Shown one piece after another: positions 1 through 9,311 of a DNA stretch of 41,138 bases (position 1 is its first letter; each line of letters opens with the position of its first letter). The notes under the pieces are model-generated. The model made no database searches. It saw only the letters and a program-made list of their open reading frames with translations, and had not been told where the DNA came from. The position numbers were made by a program, and so were the translations under genes. The DNA comes from an uncultured Prevotella sp. GTDB taxonomy: Bacteria > Bacteroidota > Bacteroidia > Bacteroidales > Bacteroidaceae. Location: assembly GCA_900319905.1 (NCBI GenBank), contig ONQB01000028.1, positions 1 to 41,138 of the forward strand. The letters are read 5' to 3'.

Positions 1-1
1 C

Positions 2-1147
2 TATCGCCGGTGGCTCTGCCAACAGTTCGGCCCCCAAGTAGGCAAACAGCTCTTCCCCGCCATGCATGAGTTCTTCCGTCTCTGTGGTGAACGCCATCCT
101 GAGTTTATGGGGTGGAACGAGGTGGAAGTATCAAAGTCTGCTTACGACCGCGGACTGAGTCAGGTACGCAACACTGAGTTCTCACAGACTGAATTTGGCA
201 ATGAGCTCGACGGCTACCTCGCCCGCTTCTCTGCCGTGGCAGCGCAGGTGCGCACCGCCAAGCGGTCGCTGCGTCCCGAATTGCGTGACGCATTCTTCGC
301 CGCCATCGAGTATCCCGTCTACGCTGCCGATGCCCATGCCCGCAAAATGCTGTGGGCACAGAAAGCGCGACAGCTGGCCAACGGCTCTACGCAGAAAGGC
401 ATGTTCGACCATCAGGCTGAGCTCTACCACGCTTGTGCCGAAAGCCAGCAGGCCTACCAGAAGATTCGCTCGCTAACAGAATACTACAACGAGAAGATGG
501 CCGGTGGCAAGTGGCGCAGGTCGATGAACATGCGGCCGCGCGACCTTCCTGTCTTCGGCGCTCCCGTGCTCCCCACCCTACTCACTGACGCACAGGTGAA
601 GGAATGGCTGGAGAAAGGGCGAAAGGCACTGGGCAATAAGGCAAACAACAACGACACAGCGAATACCGACAGCAATATCTTGACAACGGCCAAGGCCACC
701 TCAGGCGTCATCGCCCGCAATGCCGCCGACTGGCAACAAGCCTCGCCAGGCACACAGATCGTTGAGATGCTGGGGCACAGCATGAAAGCCGTCGCCCTTC
801 CGCAGAATGGCAAGGTCTCCTACACGTTCAGCACCGATAAGACAGGCGACTACGTGCTGCGCCTGGCACTCATCCCCACTCAGCCCAACGACAAGGGCGA
901 CCTGCGTTTCTCGGTAAGTATCGACGGCGCACAGCCCACCGTCTACTCGCTCAAAGAGAAGTTCCGCTCCGAGCAGTGGAAGCTCAACGTGCTGCGCGGA
1001 CAGGCCCTCCGCGAGCTGCCGCTGAAGGGCTTGCAGACCGGGCAACACACGCTGACCATCTGCGCCCTCGACCCACACGTGGTGCTCGACCAGTGGATGG
1101 TGGACAACAAAGCTAATCGCTCGTTCTACCTCTTCCCCGTCAAGTAG
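2..1147 (+). CDS. GH115 xylan alpha-glucuronidase, C-terminal part (5' end outside window)
   Basis: The frame is open from base 2, so the gene begins before the window; an ATG at 62 is internal. The 381 visible residues resemble the back half of GH115 enzymes, which remove (4-O-methyl)glucuronic acid from xylan in the periplasm or at the cell surface. The call rests on a helical segment ending in a YYNEKMAGGKWR...MRPRDLPVF stretch (about residues 160-185 of the visible part). After it come a low-complexity Asn/Thr linker and a C-terminal beta-sandwich that looks like the GH115 C-terminal domain (about 235-381). The catalytic part lies upstream and cannot be checked. A GH2 gene follows about 96 bases downstream on the same strand, so the two may be co-transcribed. 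The family call is from recognition of the C-terminal motifs; substrate is inferred from the family. Confidence 0.82.
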   Translation, partial: YRRWLCQQFGPQVGKQLFPAMHEFFRLCGERHPEFMGWNEVEVSKSAYDRGLSQVRNTEFSQTEFGNELDGYLARFSAVAAQVRTAKRSLRPELRDAFFAAIEYPVYAADAHARKMLWAQKARQLANGSTQKGMFDHQAELYHACAESQQAYQKIRSLTEYYNEKMAGGKWRRSMNMRPRDLPVFGAPVLPTLLTDAQVKEWLEKGRKALGNKANNNDTANTDSNILTTAKATSGVIARNAADWQQASPGTQIVEMLGHSMKAVALPQNGKVSYTFSTDKTGDYVLRLALIPTQPNDKGDLRFSVSIDGAQPTVYSLKEKFRSEQWKLNVLRGQALRELPLKGLQTGQHTLTICALDPHVVLDQWMVDNKANRSFYLFPVK

Positions 1148-1243
1148 TCAATAACTTCTCCCATCAAATAGTCAACAAAAGATACTCAACCATCGATGAC
1201 ATCGGCACCCTACCCATGCCACCGTCATACGATCCACATCATC

Positions 1244-4003
1244 ATGCGAAAATTCATCGTTCTCCTATTGCTTCTCACCGGCAGCCTCGGCCTGCGAGCC
1301 GCCCAGTCCGATGCCTTCAAGGGCATCTATCCACCCACCGACAAGAAGGTGATGAAAAGCCTCAACGGTACGTGGCATCTGAAAGTTATCAGAGGCGTCA
1401 ACCGCGACCCACGGGTGCCTGAACGCGACGCTACGTGGGGCACCATTCCCGTGCCTGGCTGCTGGGAGCAGTACGGCTTCAGCAAGGCCCGCTACTCCCT
1501 GCCCGACTCGCTCACCGGCTATTACCGCACCTCATTTACCGTGCCAGCGGAATGGAAGGGACAGCGTGTGTGCATCCGCCTCGACGGTGTGCTGCGCGGC
1601 TACGACCTCTGGCTCAACGGTCGGCTGGTAGGGTCGTGGGAGATGCCTTACAACACCTGTCTCTTTGACCTCACCCCCTATCTCACCAAGAAGGCTTTCA
1701 AGGGCGAAGAGCAGCAACTGGCCCTGCACGTCTACAGCCACTACAAAGGTTTTGAGTTCGACTGCTTCGACGACTGGGCACCGATGGGCATCTTCCGCGA
1801 TGTCACGCTGTTTACCGTACCTGACACACACTTAGCTGACATGACCGTAACTACGCGCAATACGGGCGAAGTGAACGTGACAACACGTGTGGCCAACGCC
1901 ACCAAAAACACAAAGGTGGACTATGAAGTGTTGGACGACCAAGGACGAGTGGTGACAACTTCTCCCAACCAAAAGATTGCGTCCCCAAAGCTATGGACCG
2001 CCGAGACCCCTTATCTCTATACACTGCGTGTGAACGTCAGAGACAAGAAGGGAATACTACAGACCTTTACGCAGAAGATTGGACTGAGAGAGCTGAGAAT
2101 CGATGAAGGCAAAGTGCTGAAGCTCAACGGACAACCCATCAAGTTCCGCGGCGTGACCTGCCATGCCACCGACCCGCGCACGGTCAAGGTCATCGGCGAC
2201 ACACTCACGCTGAAAGACATGAGGCTGATGAAGGCAGCCAACATCAACTACATCCGCACCAGCCACTATCCTCGTGAGCCACGCTTCTATGAGCTCTGCG
2301 ACTCACTCGGCTTCTACGTCATCTGCGAGGTGCCCTTCGGCAGTCGCGGTGCCAAGCATCTCTCCGACACGTCGTATTACAGCAACCTCTGCGCCCGCGC
2401 CCGCGCTACCATCTACCGCCACAAGAACTATCCCTCGGTGCTGATATGGAGCCTGGGCAACGAAAACCCCTTCCCCAAGAGCTGTGTACGTCTTGGCGAG
2501 TATGTCAAGCAACTCGACACCACGCGCTACATCTGTTATCCCGAGAGGGGCAGCACCTTCCGCGCCTACGACTTCAAGAACTTCCCCACGGTGGCCGACA
2601 TCTATGCGCCCCACTATCCCACAACAGGGCAGGTGGGCGGTTTCTACCAGCATGCCGACCGCCCGGTCATCTTCACGGAATATCTCCACACCCTCGGCAT
2701 CTCCTTTGAGGACCACGACCGGCAGTGGGAGATCATCGAAAAGACGCCGGCGATCGCAGGCGGCAGCGTGTGGGAATGGGTGGACCAGGGCATGCCCTTC
2801 AAGGCGGAGCGGTCCAATCCCTACGGCTATGAGGAGCGCGTGTTCACCTCGCCTCATGGTGGCTTCGAGATGAACGGCAACCAGGGCACCGACGGACTGC
2901 TCTATGCCGACCGCACGCCGCTGCCCAACTACTACGAGCTGCAACATAACTATGCTCAGGCAGCCATCACCGATACGACGTTCACCGGCACCCTGCATGT
3001 ACGCAACCGCTACGACTTCATCAACCTCAAGGACAACGTCACCTTCCACTGGGCACTCACGCAGGACCGCGACACCGTGGCCACGGGAGCGTTCTCGCCC
3101 GACTGTCCGCCGCACGAGACCGTCGCCTATCCGCTCTCGCTGCCCACACCACGCCACGGCACGCTGGCGCTGCTGCAGTTCGACATCCAAAACCGCCAAG
3201 GGCTGACGCTGCTCCGCCAGTCGCTGAAGCTGCAAGACGCACCCGTCACCGTCAGCGATACCCAGCTGCCTCTGACCAGCCTGGTGCAGCAAGGGCCGCT
3301 TGTGCGCGTGGGACGCAAAGTGACACTGGCTGAGAACATCCGCGTGAAGCAGACGCGCATTGAGCGCTACTTGCAGCCGCTGAACAATCCCTACGTCAAG
3401 GCAGAGGTCACACAGAAGGGAAACACCATGAACTATGTGCTCACGCCCGACACCACCAAGCGCTTCCTCTCCGAGGTCGGCGTGGCCTATCTGCTCGACA
3501 AGGGCATCGACCGCGTGCAGTGGATCGGCCGCGGTCCCTACCCAACCTACCCCGGTCGCAAGCAAGCCGGACGCTACGGCATCTGGTCAATGCAAAAGGG
3601 TGACCTCTACTTCGAAGGCAACCACATGGACGTGGAAGCTTGTTGGCTGAGCGAAAAGGACGGACGTGGCGTGCTCATCACCGGGTGCGGCCTCAACGTC
3701 AACTTCGAGCAGACCGACCGGGGCATCGTCGTCACCGTCAATGCCGCCGTGGCCGGCGAGGGCCCGAAGTTTGCCGTCACCGCCTTCCCCGTGTGGAGCA
3801 ATCGTATTGGCACACTGAAGGGGACGTTCCAAATGCAAACGACAGAAGCCGGCACCACACCACGTCCCTTTGCCAACCCGGACACGCTGCCCGCTCCCTT
3901 CCATCCATTCTACACGCAATACGATACCTATCTGATGCAATACAAGGATATCATTGGTGCGACATCTCTTGACCATCCCAAGATATTGCAATCTTCCAAA
4001 TAG
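1244..4003 (+). CDS. GH2 beta-galactosidase, LacZ-like, secreted
   Basis: Large GH2 enzyme (919 aa) expected to hydrolyse terminal beta-galactosides in the periplasm. The start at 1244 is preferred over an in-frame ATG at 1196 because it puts a clean signal peptide (MRKFIVLLLLLTGSLGLRAA) at the N-terminus; the longer form would put 16 His/Pro-rich residues before it. Domains in order: sugar-binding jelly roll (about 35-190), immunoglobulin-like domain, TIM barrel (about 285-570), and a Bgal_small_N-type C-terminal domain containing WIGRGPYPTYPGR. The acid/base is Glu407 in IWSLGNEN and the nucleophile Glu479 in VIFTEYLHTLG; both are present. The C-terminal domain favours beta-galactosidase over beta-glucuronidase or mannosidase, but GH2 specificity is hard to read from sequence. 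It lies directly after the GH115 gene, which suggests a role in trimming hemicellulose side chains. A 420-codon antisense open frame inside it is a shadow. Confidence 0.88.
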   Translation: MRKFIVLLLLLTGSLGLRAAQSDAFKGIYPPTDKKVMKSLNGTWHLKVIRGVNRDPRVPERDATWGTIPVPGCWEQYGFSKARYSLPDSLTGYYRTSFTVPAEWKGQRVCIRLDGVLRGYDLWLNGRLVGSWEMPYNTCLFDLTPYLTKKAFKGEEQQLALHVYSHYKGFEFDCFDDWAPMGIFRDVTLFTVPDTHLADMTVTTRNTGEVNVTTRVANATKNTKVDYEVLDDQGRVVTTSPNQKIASPKLWTAETPYLYTLRVNVRDKKGILQTFTQKIGLRELRIDEGKVLKLNGQPIKFRGVTCHATDPRTVKVIGDTLTLKDMRLMKAANINYIRTSHYPREPRFYELCDSLGFYVICEVPFGSRGAKHLSDTSYYSNLCARARATIYRHKNYPSVLIWSLGNENPFPKSCVRLGEYVKQLDTTRYICYPERGSTFRAYDFKNFPTVADIYAPHYPTTGQVGGFYQHADRPVIFTEYLHTLGISFEDHDRQWEIIEKTPAIAGGSVWEWVDQGMPFKAERSNPYGYEERVFTSPHGGFEMNGNQGTDGLLYADRTPLPNYYELQHNYAQAAITDTTFTGTLHVRNRYDFINLKDNVTFHWALTQDRDTVATGAFSPDCPPHETVAYPLSLPTPRHGTLALLQFDIQNRQGLTLLRQSLKLQDAPVTVSDTQLPLTSLVQQGPLVRVGRKVTLAENIRVKQTRIERYLQPLNNPYVKAEVTQKGNTMNYVLTPDTTKRFLSEVGVAYLLDKGIDRVQWIGRGPYPTYPGRKQAGRYGIWSMQKGDLYFEGNHMDVEACWLSEKDGRGVLITGCGLNVNFEQTDRGIVVTVNAAVAGEGPKFAVTAFPVWSNRIGTLKGTFQMQTTEAGTTPRPFANPDTLPAPFHPFYTQYDTYLMQYKDIIGATSLDHPKILQSSK

Positions 4004-4118
4004 CCGTTGCCACCCCGCCTATGGCACGATATACGGGCATAGTCTGACTTACACAAAACACAGGAAGGATAACAGAAAAGGGTAGCCTTCGGCGAGGTGG
4101 AGAACAGTGGTGCGACAT

Positions 4119-4269
4119 GAGGGTGTATCAAAATTGGAGAAGTCCGGGAGCTCAGAAGCTCCGGAGTTCTGTCATTACTATAATGATACCTTATTATCAG
4201 ATACTTATGCATTTGACTGGACTTCTGAACTTCCGGACTTCTGAACTTCTCCAATTTTGATATATCCTC
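4119..4269. repeat. MITE-like inverted-repeat element, copy 1
   Basis: Two 56-base arms (4119-4174 and 4214-4269) are imperfect inverted repeats around a 39-base AT-rich loop. The outer ends read GAGGGTGTATCAAAATTGG and, on the other strand, GAGGATATATCAAAATTGG. The inner part of each arm is built from an 8-base motif of the GAAGTYCR type. The element sits between convergent GH2 and glnA genes, and its last base is also the last base of the glnA TAG stop. Related copies are at about 21245-21395 and 22907-23043. No transposase is present. Confidence 0.85.
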
Positions 4270-5777
4270 TAACCACACTGGAAGTATTTGTGCACCAACT
4301 TGGCGATTTCCTCCGGGTGCAGGGCTACATCATGGCGCAACGTACGGTCGTTGTAACTCCGCAACTGCCTGACGACACCATCGATCATCGCCTTTGAGAA
4401 GATGCCATAACGCTCGAAGACCTCACGTTGCTTCTCCAGGCAATCGGCCGAAGCCGCACAACTGTCGGGCAAGGACTTGAGCTCGGCCAGCCTCTTCTCA
4501 TTGGCTTTGTCGTGAATATTCACTGCCACATAGGTGTGGTCGGCCATCTCCAAGGCATTCGTCATCTCCAATCCGTGCAACAGTCCCACGCAGATGCCTG
4601 CCAACATCTGATAAGGGTCGGCAGAACCATCGGCCGACCTTATCTCAAAGGTCTGCTTACCACTCGTGTCGTAGTTGCGTTCCGGCTCCTCAGGATTGGC
4701 CTTATGACACATATCCACGCCGGAAGTCCAACCCAATGGAACGCGGACGAGTACTGACCGGTTGCGGTCGCCCCAGCAGACATTGGTGGGTGCTTCCTGG
4801 TGAGGCACCAGACGGAAGTAAGAAGTAGGATTCTTGTTGCCAAAGGCCGTCAAGGCCGGAGCTACGTCGAGCAACCCCGCGATGGCCTTGCGCGCCGTGT
4901 CGCTCAGTCGCCCGTTCTCCACCAGCACGTTGCGGCCTTCCTTTCGCAACTGTATATGGAAGTGAAGGCCGCTGCCTGCCTCACCCGTCGTAATCTTCGG
5001 AGCAAATGTCACATTGTAACCCTCACGATAACCTACATTGCGGATGATCCACTTTGCAATCAGCAGTTCATCGGCAGCCTGTTCGGCCGGCACCGGCAGA
5101 AACTCTATCTCATTCTGCTCATAGGTAAGTCCGTCCTTGGTGAAGTTGCCCACCTCACTATGACCATACTTGATGATGCCTCCTGCCTGGGCTATCAGCA
5201 TCATGCAGCGCATACGGAAGTCACCGGCTTTGGCGTAGGGATCACTCTCGTGATAGCCATGCTGCTCCTGTGCCGGGAACGTCTCAGCCGAAGGCTTGAT
5301 CACGTAATACTCCAATTCGCCCATTGCCCAAAAGTCGAGTCCCTGACAGTCGCAAAGCGTTTTCACGGCCTTTCGCAACGTATATTCCGGTGCACTCTCC
5401 AATGGATGGCCGTCTTTGTCAAAGAACGAACAGAGCATGCAGAGTGTTGGAATCTCGGCAAAAGGATCGATGAACGCGGTGGAGAAACGGGGCATGACAT
5501 ACAGGTCACTGCTCGAGGCTTGAATAAACTCGAAGAGTGACGAGCCGTCGACACGTTCCCCACAACTCAATATCGTACGCAGGTAAGCCTCGTTGGTAAT
5601 GACGAAGTTCAGCGTTTTCAGTTTTCCGTCACCACCGGGATACATGAAGTTCACCATTTGTATAGATTTGAACTTGATTAGCCGGATGATGTCCTCCATT
5701 GTAAAGTCCTTCGGTGCCTTCTGTAGATAAGCCACGACAGGATTCATGTTCATTAAGATGTGTGAATTGTTGTCCAT
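4269..5777 (-). CDS. glnA: Glutamine synthetase (type I-like)
   Basis: Makes glutamine from glutamate, ammonia and ATP in the cytoplasm. The 502-aa protein has the GS fold signatures: a beta-grasp N-terminal domain (about 25-120), metal-site GELEYYV (153-159), GSGLHFHIQ (268-276) for the ammonium/glutamate site, and an RSADGSADPY segment late in the catalytic domain. Length fits the roughly 500-residue GS forms rather than the approximately 730-residue GSIII also common in Bacteroidota. The NLYDLPPEE-type adenylylation loop of enterobacterial GlnA was not found, so control by adenylylation is unlikely. A near-perfect promoter (TTTG, 19 bases, TATTTTTG) lies just upstream, giving a short leader of about 25 bases. 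The stop codon abuts an inverted-repeat element. It appears monocistronic. Confidence 0.87.
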   Translation of the reverse strand: MDNNSHILMNMNPVVAYLQKAPKDFTMEDIIRLIKFKSIQMVNFMYPGGDGKLKTLNFVITNEAYLRTILSCGERVDGSSLFEFIQASSSDLYVMPRFSTAFIDPFAEIPTLCMLCSFFDKDGHPLESAPEYTLRKAVKTLCDCQGLDFWAMGELEYYVIKPSAETFPAQEQHGYHESDPYAKAGDFRMRCMMLIAQAGGIIKYGHSEVGNFTKDGLTYEQNEIEFLPVPAEQAADELLIAKWIIRNVGYREGYNVTFAPKITTGEAGSGLHFHIQLRKEGRNVLVENGRLSDTARKAIAGLLDVAPALTAFGNKNPTSYFRLVPHQEAPTNVCWGDRNRSVLVRVPLGWTSGVDMCHKANPEEPERNYDTSGKQTFEIRSADGSADPYQMLAGICVGLLHGLEMTNALEMADHTYVAVNIHDKANEKRLAELKSLPDSCAASADCLEKQREVFERYGIFSKAMIDGVVRQLRSYNDRTLRHDVALHPEEIAKLVHKYFQCG

Positions 5778-5808
5778 AGTAGATTCTTAGTTAATGGTTA
5801 TTACTCCG

Positions 5809-5839
5809 CAAAAATAAGACAAAGCAATGAAACAACAAA
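5809..5839 (-). promoter_or_regulatory. glnA promoter
   Basis: On the minus strand, TTTG (5839-5836), exactly 19 bases, then TATTTTTG (5816-5809). This matches the Bacteroidota housekeeping consensus (TTTG / TAnnTTTG) at ideal spacing. The glnA ATG is about 31 bases downstream of the -7 box. Confidence 0.75.
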
Positions 5840-5940
5840 AGAAAAAGGAAGAAAAAAATAAAGAAGGAATAGGCGCGCCCCTTTTTCTGGTTTCCTCACC
5901 GTTACTTTGCCCCAGATGCCACAACGTACTCTTTGCCAGC

Positions 5941-6639
5941 TTATATTACTTCTCCGGCAAAGGCAATACTGGCGACACTGATATGCACATCATCCACGAG
6001 CTGCAATTGTTTGGCCAAAGCACACACTGTAGCCCCGGTGGTCACCACGTCGTCAACAATCAATACATGACGCCCACGAAGCCGGGAGCCATTGGTCAGT
6101 TCAAACACATCCGTCACATTATCCAGCCGTTGCCAACGGTTCTTGTCTGTCTGACTGGCCGCATAGTACTTACGGCCCACAACATCGTCCCACAGGGGCA
6201 GGTGCGTCCTACGGCAGATGCCATATGCCAAACACTCACTTTGGTTATAGCCACGTTGCCGTATACGGACAGGGGCCAGTGGCACGGGGACGACAGCGTC
6301 GATGCCTTCGAAAAAGCCTTTGGCAGCCATCTTATCCGCCATCAGCCATCCCAGATTATCACCGATGTCGGGACGGTTGTTGTATTTGAGCTGATAGACC
6401 ATCGAAGCAGAACGGGTATGCGGCACGTGATAGACCAGCGCATAAGCACGCTCGAAATGAGGAATGAGTCCCCAAAATGTCTTTGCCATCACGTTGTCAT
6501 AAGGATGATCAAGAAACTCGGTAAGTGGCAGGTCCAAGCAACAACCCGCACAGAACACGCGTTCCTCCGCCGTCAGCCTGCGGCCGCATACGCAGCAATA
6601 GCGTGGGGCTATAAAGTCAAACAAACGAGACAGCAGCAT
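5941..6639 (-). CDS. ComF/GntX-family phosphoribosyltransferase-like protein
   Basis: Cytoplasmic protein of 232 aa. It has an N-terminal zinc-ribbon-like Cys pair set (CCVCGRRL and FCAGC, about residues 15-33), then a type I phosphoribosyltransferase fold ending with the PRPP loop VLIVDDVVTTGAT (about 193-205). The RIRQRGYNQSE motif (about 127-137) is typical of ComF. In naturally competent bacteria ComF acts in transformation, but in Bacteroidota its substrate and role are not established, so I leave the symbol blank. It is 163 bases from glnA, both on the minus strand, and has its own promoter box (6669-6676), so it is probably a separate unit. A 273-codon opposite-strand frame across it is a shadow. 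Confidence 0.85.
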   Translation of the reverse strand: MLLSRLFDFIAPRYCCVCGRRLTAEERVFCAGCCLDLPLTEFLDHPYDNVMAKTFWGLIPHFERAYALVYHVPHTRSASMVYQLKYNNRPDIGDNLGWLMADKMAAKGFFEGIDAVVPVPLAPVRIRQRGYNQSECLAYGICRRTHLPLWDDVVGRKYYAASQTDKNRWQRLDNVTDVFELTNGSRLRGRHVLIVDDVVTTGATVCALAKQLQLVDDVHISVASIAFAGEVI

Positions 6640-6668
6640 AGATTATGAATGTTTAGTATTTATCTTTG

Positions 6669-6700
6669 CAAAGCTACTCAAAAATATCCGAAGTGACAAG
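6669..6700 (-). promoter_or_regulatory. comF promoter
   Basis: Minus strand TAGCTTTG (6676-6669) fits the TAnnTTTG box; a CTTG about 20 bases upstream (6700-6697) is a weak -33. The ATG is about 30 bases downstream. A plus-strand TATCTTTG (6661-6668) lies beside it, making a mirrored pair, but no plus-strand gene starts there. Confidence 0.55.
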
Positions 6701-6720
6701 ATTCAAACGAGATTATCAAA

Positions 6721-6753
6721 TAAAAAAGCGGCCCCACTTTTTGAGTGGAGCCG
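6721..6753 (-). terminator. Rho-independent terminator of the ric-hcp operon
   Basis: On the minus strand, a 10-bp stem CGGCTCCACT / AGTGGGGCCG (one G-U pair) with a 5-base loop, then CTTTTTTA. It lies 32-64 bases after the hcp stop, at the end of the ric-hcp unit. Confidence 0.82.
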
Positions 6754-6784
6754 TCACAACACAAACACAAATATATATCAATTG

Positions 6785-8434
6785 TTAACCAATCATTTTC
6801 TGGATATCTTCATCTACTGTAGTGATGGTACCCAGACCGAAACCATCCTGCAGCACCTTCAGCACATCCGGAGAGACGAAAGCGGGCAGTGTGGGACCGA
6901 TGTGGATATTCTTCACACCAAGGCTCAGCAGCGCCAGCAATACGATGACTGCCTTCTGCTCATACCATGCGATGTTGAAGACGATAGGAAGGTCGTTGAC
7001 GCTATCCACACCAAAGATCTCCTTCAGCTTCAGTGCCACAACCACCCAAGAGTAACTGTCGTTGCACTGACCGGCATCGAGAACACGGGGAATGCCATTG
7101 ATATCGCCGAGGTTCAGTTTGTTGTACTTATACTTAGCGCAACCGGAGGTGAGGATCACCACATCTTTCGGCAGCGACTGTGCAAAGTCAGCGTAATAGC
7201 TGCGACTCTTCATTCTACCGTCGCAACCGCTCATCACAACAAACTTTCTGATGGCGCCGCTCTTCACAGCCTCCACAACCTTGTCGGCCAGAGCGAACAC
7301 CTGGTCGTGGGCGAAGCCACCGATGATCTCGCCCTGCTCCAATGCCTCAGGAGCCTCACAGTGGCGGGCCATCTCTATCACCTCAGAGAAGTCCTTGTGG
7401 CCGTTCGCGTCGGTAGCGATGTGCTTCCAACCGGGATAACCGGTGGAATTGGCAGTGAACACGCGGTCTTTGTAGTTGGACTTGGGCGACGGCGGCACGA
7501 TGCAGTTGGTCGTAAAGACGATAGGACCATTGAAATGAGAGAACTCCTCTTTCTGCTTCCACCATGCATTGCCGTAGTTGCCTACAAGGTTGGAATACTT
7601 CTTGAGCCTCGGATAATAGTGGGCAGGCAGCATCTCACCATGGGTGTACACATCCACGTCCGTTCCCTGAGTCTGCTCCAACAGTTGCTCAATGTCTCTC
7701 AGGTCGTGGCCACTGATGAGGATACCCGGACGCTTACCGACTCCAATATTGACATGGGTCACCTCAGGACGGCCGTAGCTGTCGGTATTGGCCTTATCGA
7801 GCAGAGCCATCACCTTCACACCATACTGGCCGGTCTCCATCACAAGGTCGAGCAACTCTTGCTGACCGGCATCGGTCCGGGCAATAGTAGCCAGTGCACG
7901 CTCCATGAATACGGCAATGTCCTCTTCGGTATGGTTCAGACGGCTGGCATGCTCATAATAAGCAGCCATACCCTTCAAGCCGTACATGGTCAGCTCCTTC
8001 AAGGACCTCAGGTTGAGATCCTCCTCCTGCAGAATGCCCACGCCCTTGCCAAATGACTCATAGTCAGCCGGTGCCACATCGAAGGTCACCACGTCGGACT
8101 GAGGCAGTGCGACATTATTCTTCTGTGCCAATGCCACCAACTCCTTCTTCACAGTCAAGGCTGCGGTGATCTTGTCGGAGATGCTGGCATCATCGAAGTT
8201 GGCATTTGTAATGGTAGAGAAGAGACCATCCACGATGACGGTAGTCGCCTTCTCCGGGACTACCACTTGCTGCTTTCTTAAAGCAGTGGCCACAGTACCC
8301 ACGCCCTTGAGAGCATACAAAAGCAGGTCCATCAGATGGGCTGTTGCCGGTTGCTTACCACATACGCCACGAAGGACGCATCCTGTTCCACAAGCTGTTT
8401 CCTGACACTGGAAACAGAACATTTGGTTTTCCAT
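6785..8434 (-). CDS. hcp: Hybrid cluster protein (class I), NO/hydroxylamine reductase
   Basis: Hcp carries an unusual Fe-S-O hybrid cluster and is known as a nitric oxide reductase active at low NO, with in vitro hydroxylamine reductase activity; it is cytoplasmic and used under anaerobic nitrosative stress. The 549-aa length is typical. N-terminal cysteines at 7, 10, 19 and 25 give the C-X2-C-X8-C-X5-C spacing of class I enzymes with a [4Fe-4S] cluster, as in strict anaerobes, not the longer spacing of enterobacterial class II. Later motifs match the family: [33 protein letters not shown] and [11 protein letters not shown]. It starts 21 bases after the ric stop, so the two are one operon driven from the ric promoter. 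No hcr reductase gene follows; the electron donor must be elsewhere. A strong terminator follows. Confidence 0.96.
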   Translation of the reverse strand: MENQMFCFQCQETACGTGCVLRGVCGKQPATAHLMDLLLYALKGVGTVATALRKQQVVVPEKATTVIVDGLFSTITNANFDDASISDKITAALTVKKELVALAQKNNVALPQSDVVTFDVAPADYESFGKGVGILQEEDLNLRSLKELTMYGLKGMAAYYEHASRLNHTEEDIAVFMERALATIARTDAGQQELLDLVMETGQYGVKVMALLDKANTDSYGRPEVTHVNIGVGKRPGILISGHDLRDIEQLLEQTQGTDVDVYTHGEMLPAHYYPRLKKYSNLVGNYGNAWWKQKEEFSHFNGPIVFTTNCIVPPSPKSNYKDRVFTANSTGYPGWKHIATDANGHKDFSEVIEMARHCEAPEALEQGEIIGGFAHDQVFALADKVVEAVKSGAIRKFVVMSGCDGRMKSRSYYADFAQSLPKDVVILTSGCAKYKYNKLNLGDINGIPRVLDAGQCNDSYSWVVVALKLKEIFGVDSVNDLPIVFNIAWYEQKAVIVLLALLSLGVKNIHIGPTLPAFVSPDVLKVLQDGFGLGTITTVDEDIQKMIG

Positions 8435-8455
8435 ATCTAATTGTTGATTTATATT

Positions 8456-9187
8456 TTATTCGTTTGTTGGCTGTTGCTCCATCTTCAGGAAGCCGGGGAA
8501 AATAAGGTTGTTCTCTAAGGAAATATGCTCCTTCAGGTCCTCAAAGAACTGATAGAGCTCACGGTTCATCTCCCGGTACGAGGCACAACCATCGGCCGGT
8601 GTAGTGAAGTCCTCGGTCAGAGCCGAGATATGCTGCCAAGCCTCACCTGTGGTGTCATGCTCCAACATCATCTGGCGAATAGGGAAGGCGATGCTTCCGC
8701 AATGGAACGGTGCAGCCTCACGATGCTGCTCCTGAGCCTCATACATCTCATAGAGCTGCGGGAAGAGCACCTGCTCCTCTTTGGCAAAGTGGCTGTCGAG
8801 CTCCGCAAACGACTCGGCGACGGCTGCCTTCACCTCGTGCAACTCGGGATGTCTGCCACCATGGGCTCTCTCCACCTTCTCCACCAACTGCATCAATGCC
8901 TCGTGATGGAGGTGGAAGTTGCGATGATGCTTCTTCAGCACGTAGTCAAGAAGCAAGTCCAATGGCCATGCAGAGAAATCGAGCGAGCCGGTTGTGGTCT
9001 CCGTATTGCGATCCAGGCGGTCCAGCACATCCTCCGGCTTGAGATTCTGCTTGGCACAAGCAGCCTCCAGTGTGTCACTGCCATGGCAGCAATAGTCTAT
9101 GCCGAGGTGTTCAAAAACCTCTGCTCTCTTGAAGTCCTCGGCTACCATAGAGCCGACGGTCATGTCTTTTGTCAATGTCTTTGCCAT
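8456..9187 (-). CDS. ric: RIC di-iron protein (repair of iron centres; ScdA/YtfE/DnrN family)
   Basis: Cytoplasmic di-iron protein that helps restore Fe-S clusters damaged by nitric oxide or oxidants. The N-terminal ScdA_N-type domain (about 1-60) has the GIDYCCHG signature (family usually DFCCGG; the His is a small variation). The C-terminal hemerythrin-like four-helix bundle carries a full ligand set by spacing to E. coli YtfE: His88, His109, His133, Glu137, His177, His221 and Glu225. The 243-aa length is slightly longer than YtfE, with extra residues between His133 and His177. It is the first gene of the ric-hcp operon, with an ideal promoter at 9219-9249 and a divergent LysR regulator. 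The pairing with hcp points to defence against reactive nitrogen, for example from host cells or nitrate/nitrite reduction. Confidence 0.94.
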   Translation of the reverse strand: MAKTLTKDMTVGSMVAEDFKRAEVFEHLGIDYCCHGSDTLEAACAKQNLKPEDVLDRLDRNTETTTGSLDFSAWPLDLLLDYVLKKHHRNFHLHHEALMQLVEKVERAHGGRHPELHEVKAAVAESFAELDSHFAKEEQVLFPQLYEMYEAQEQHREAAPFHCGSIAFPIRQMMLEHDTTGEAWQHISALTEDFTTPADGCASYREMNRELYQFFEDLKEHISLENNLIFPGFLKMEQQPTNE

Positions 9188-9218
9188 ATCTGATATTCGT
9201 TTGTTTTATTTTACGCTG

Positions 9219-9249
9219 CAAAATTACGAAGCATTCTCTGACCATCAAA
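9219..9249 (-). promoter_or_regulatory. ric-hcp promoter
   Basis: Minus strand TTTG (9249-9246), 19 bases, TAATTTTG (9226-9219): consensus boxes at ideal spacing, with the ric ATG about 32 bases downstream. The region between it and the divergent lysR promoter is about 50 bases. Confidence 0.75.
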
Positions 9250-9290
9250 CGAAGATGTAAGGTTGGTTTCAATATTATTCATCGATTTTA

Positions 9291-9311
9291 TCAATACATT
9301 TGTCAATACAT
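9291..9311 (+). promoter_or_regulatory. Candidate LysR operator: direct repeat TCAATACAT x2
   Basis: Two perfect 9-base direct repeats (9291-9299 and 9303-9311) with a 12-base period straddle the TTTG -33 box of the lysR promoter. This position fits autoregulation by the LysR protein, but no binding consensus is known for it; the assignment is inference. Confidence 0.4.

Noticed and set aside
2303-3565. 420-codon minus-strand open frame inside the GH2 gene
   Set aside because: The plus-strand frame is a clear GH2 enzyme with both catalytic Glu; the antisense frame has low-complexity Val/Gly/His composition and no recognisable domain. It is a codon-bias shadow.
4119-4269. Invertible promoter flanked by inverted repeats
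   Set aside because: The 39-base loop has no TAnnTTTG box, and no invertase gene lies near; the same loop appears fixed in copies 1 and 2.
6782-8056. 424-codon plus-strand open frame across hcp
   Set aside because: It is exactly antisense to the well-conserved Hcp coding sequence and starts at the terminator; no domain look.
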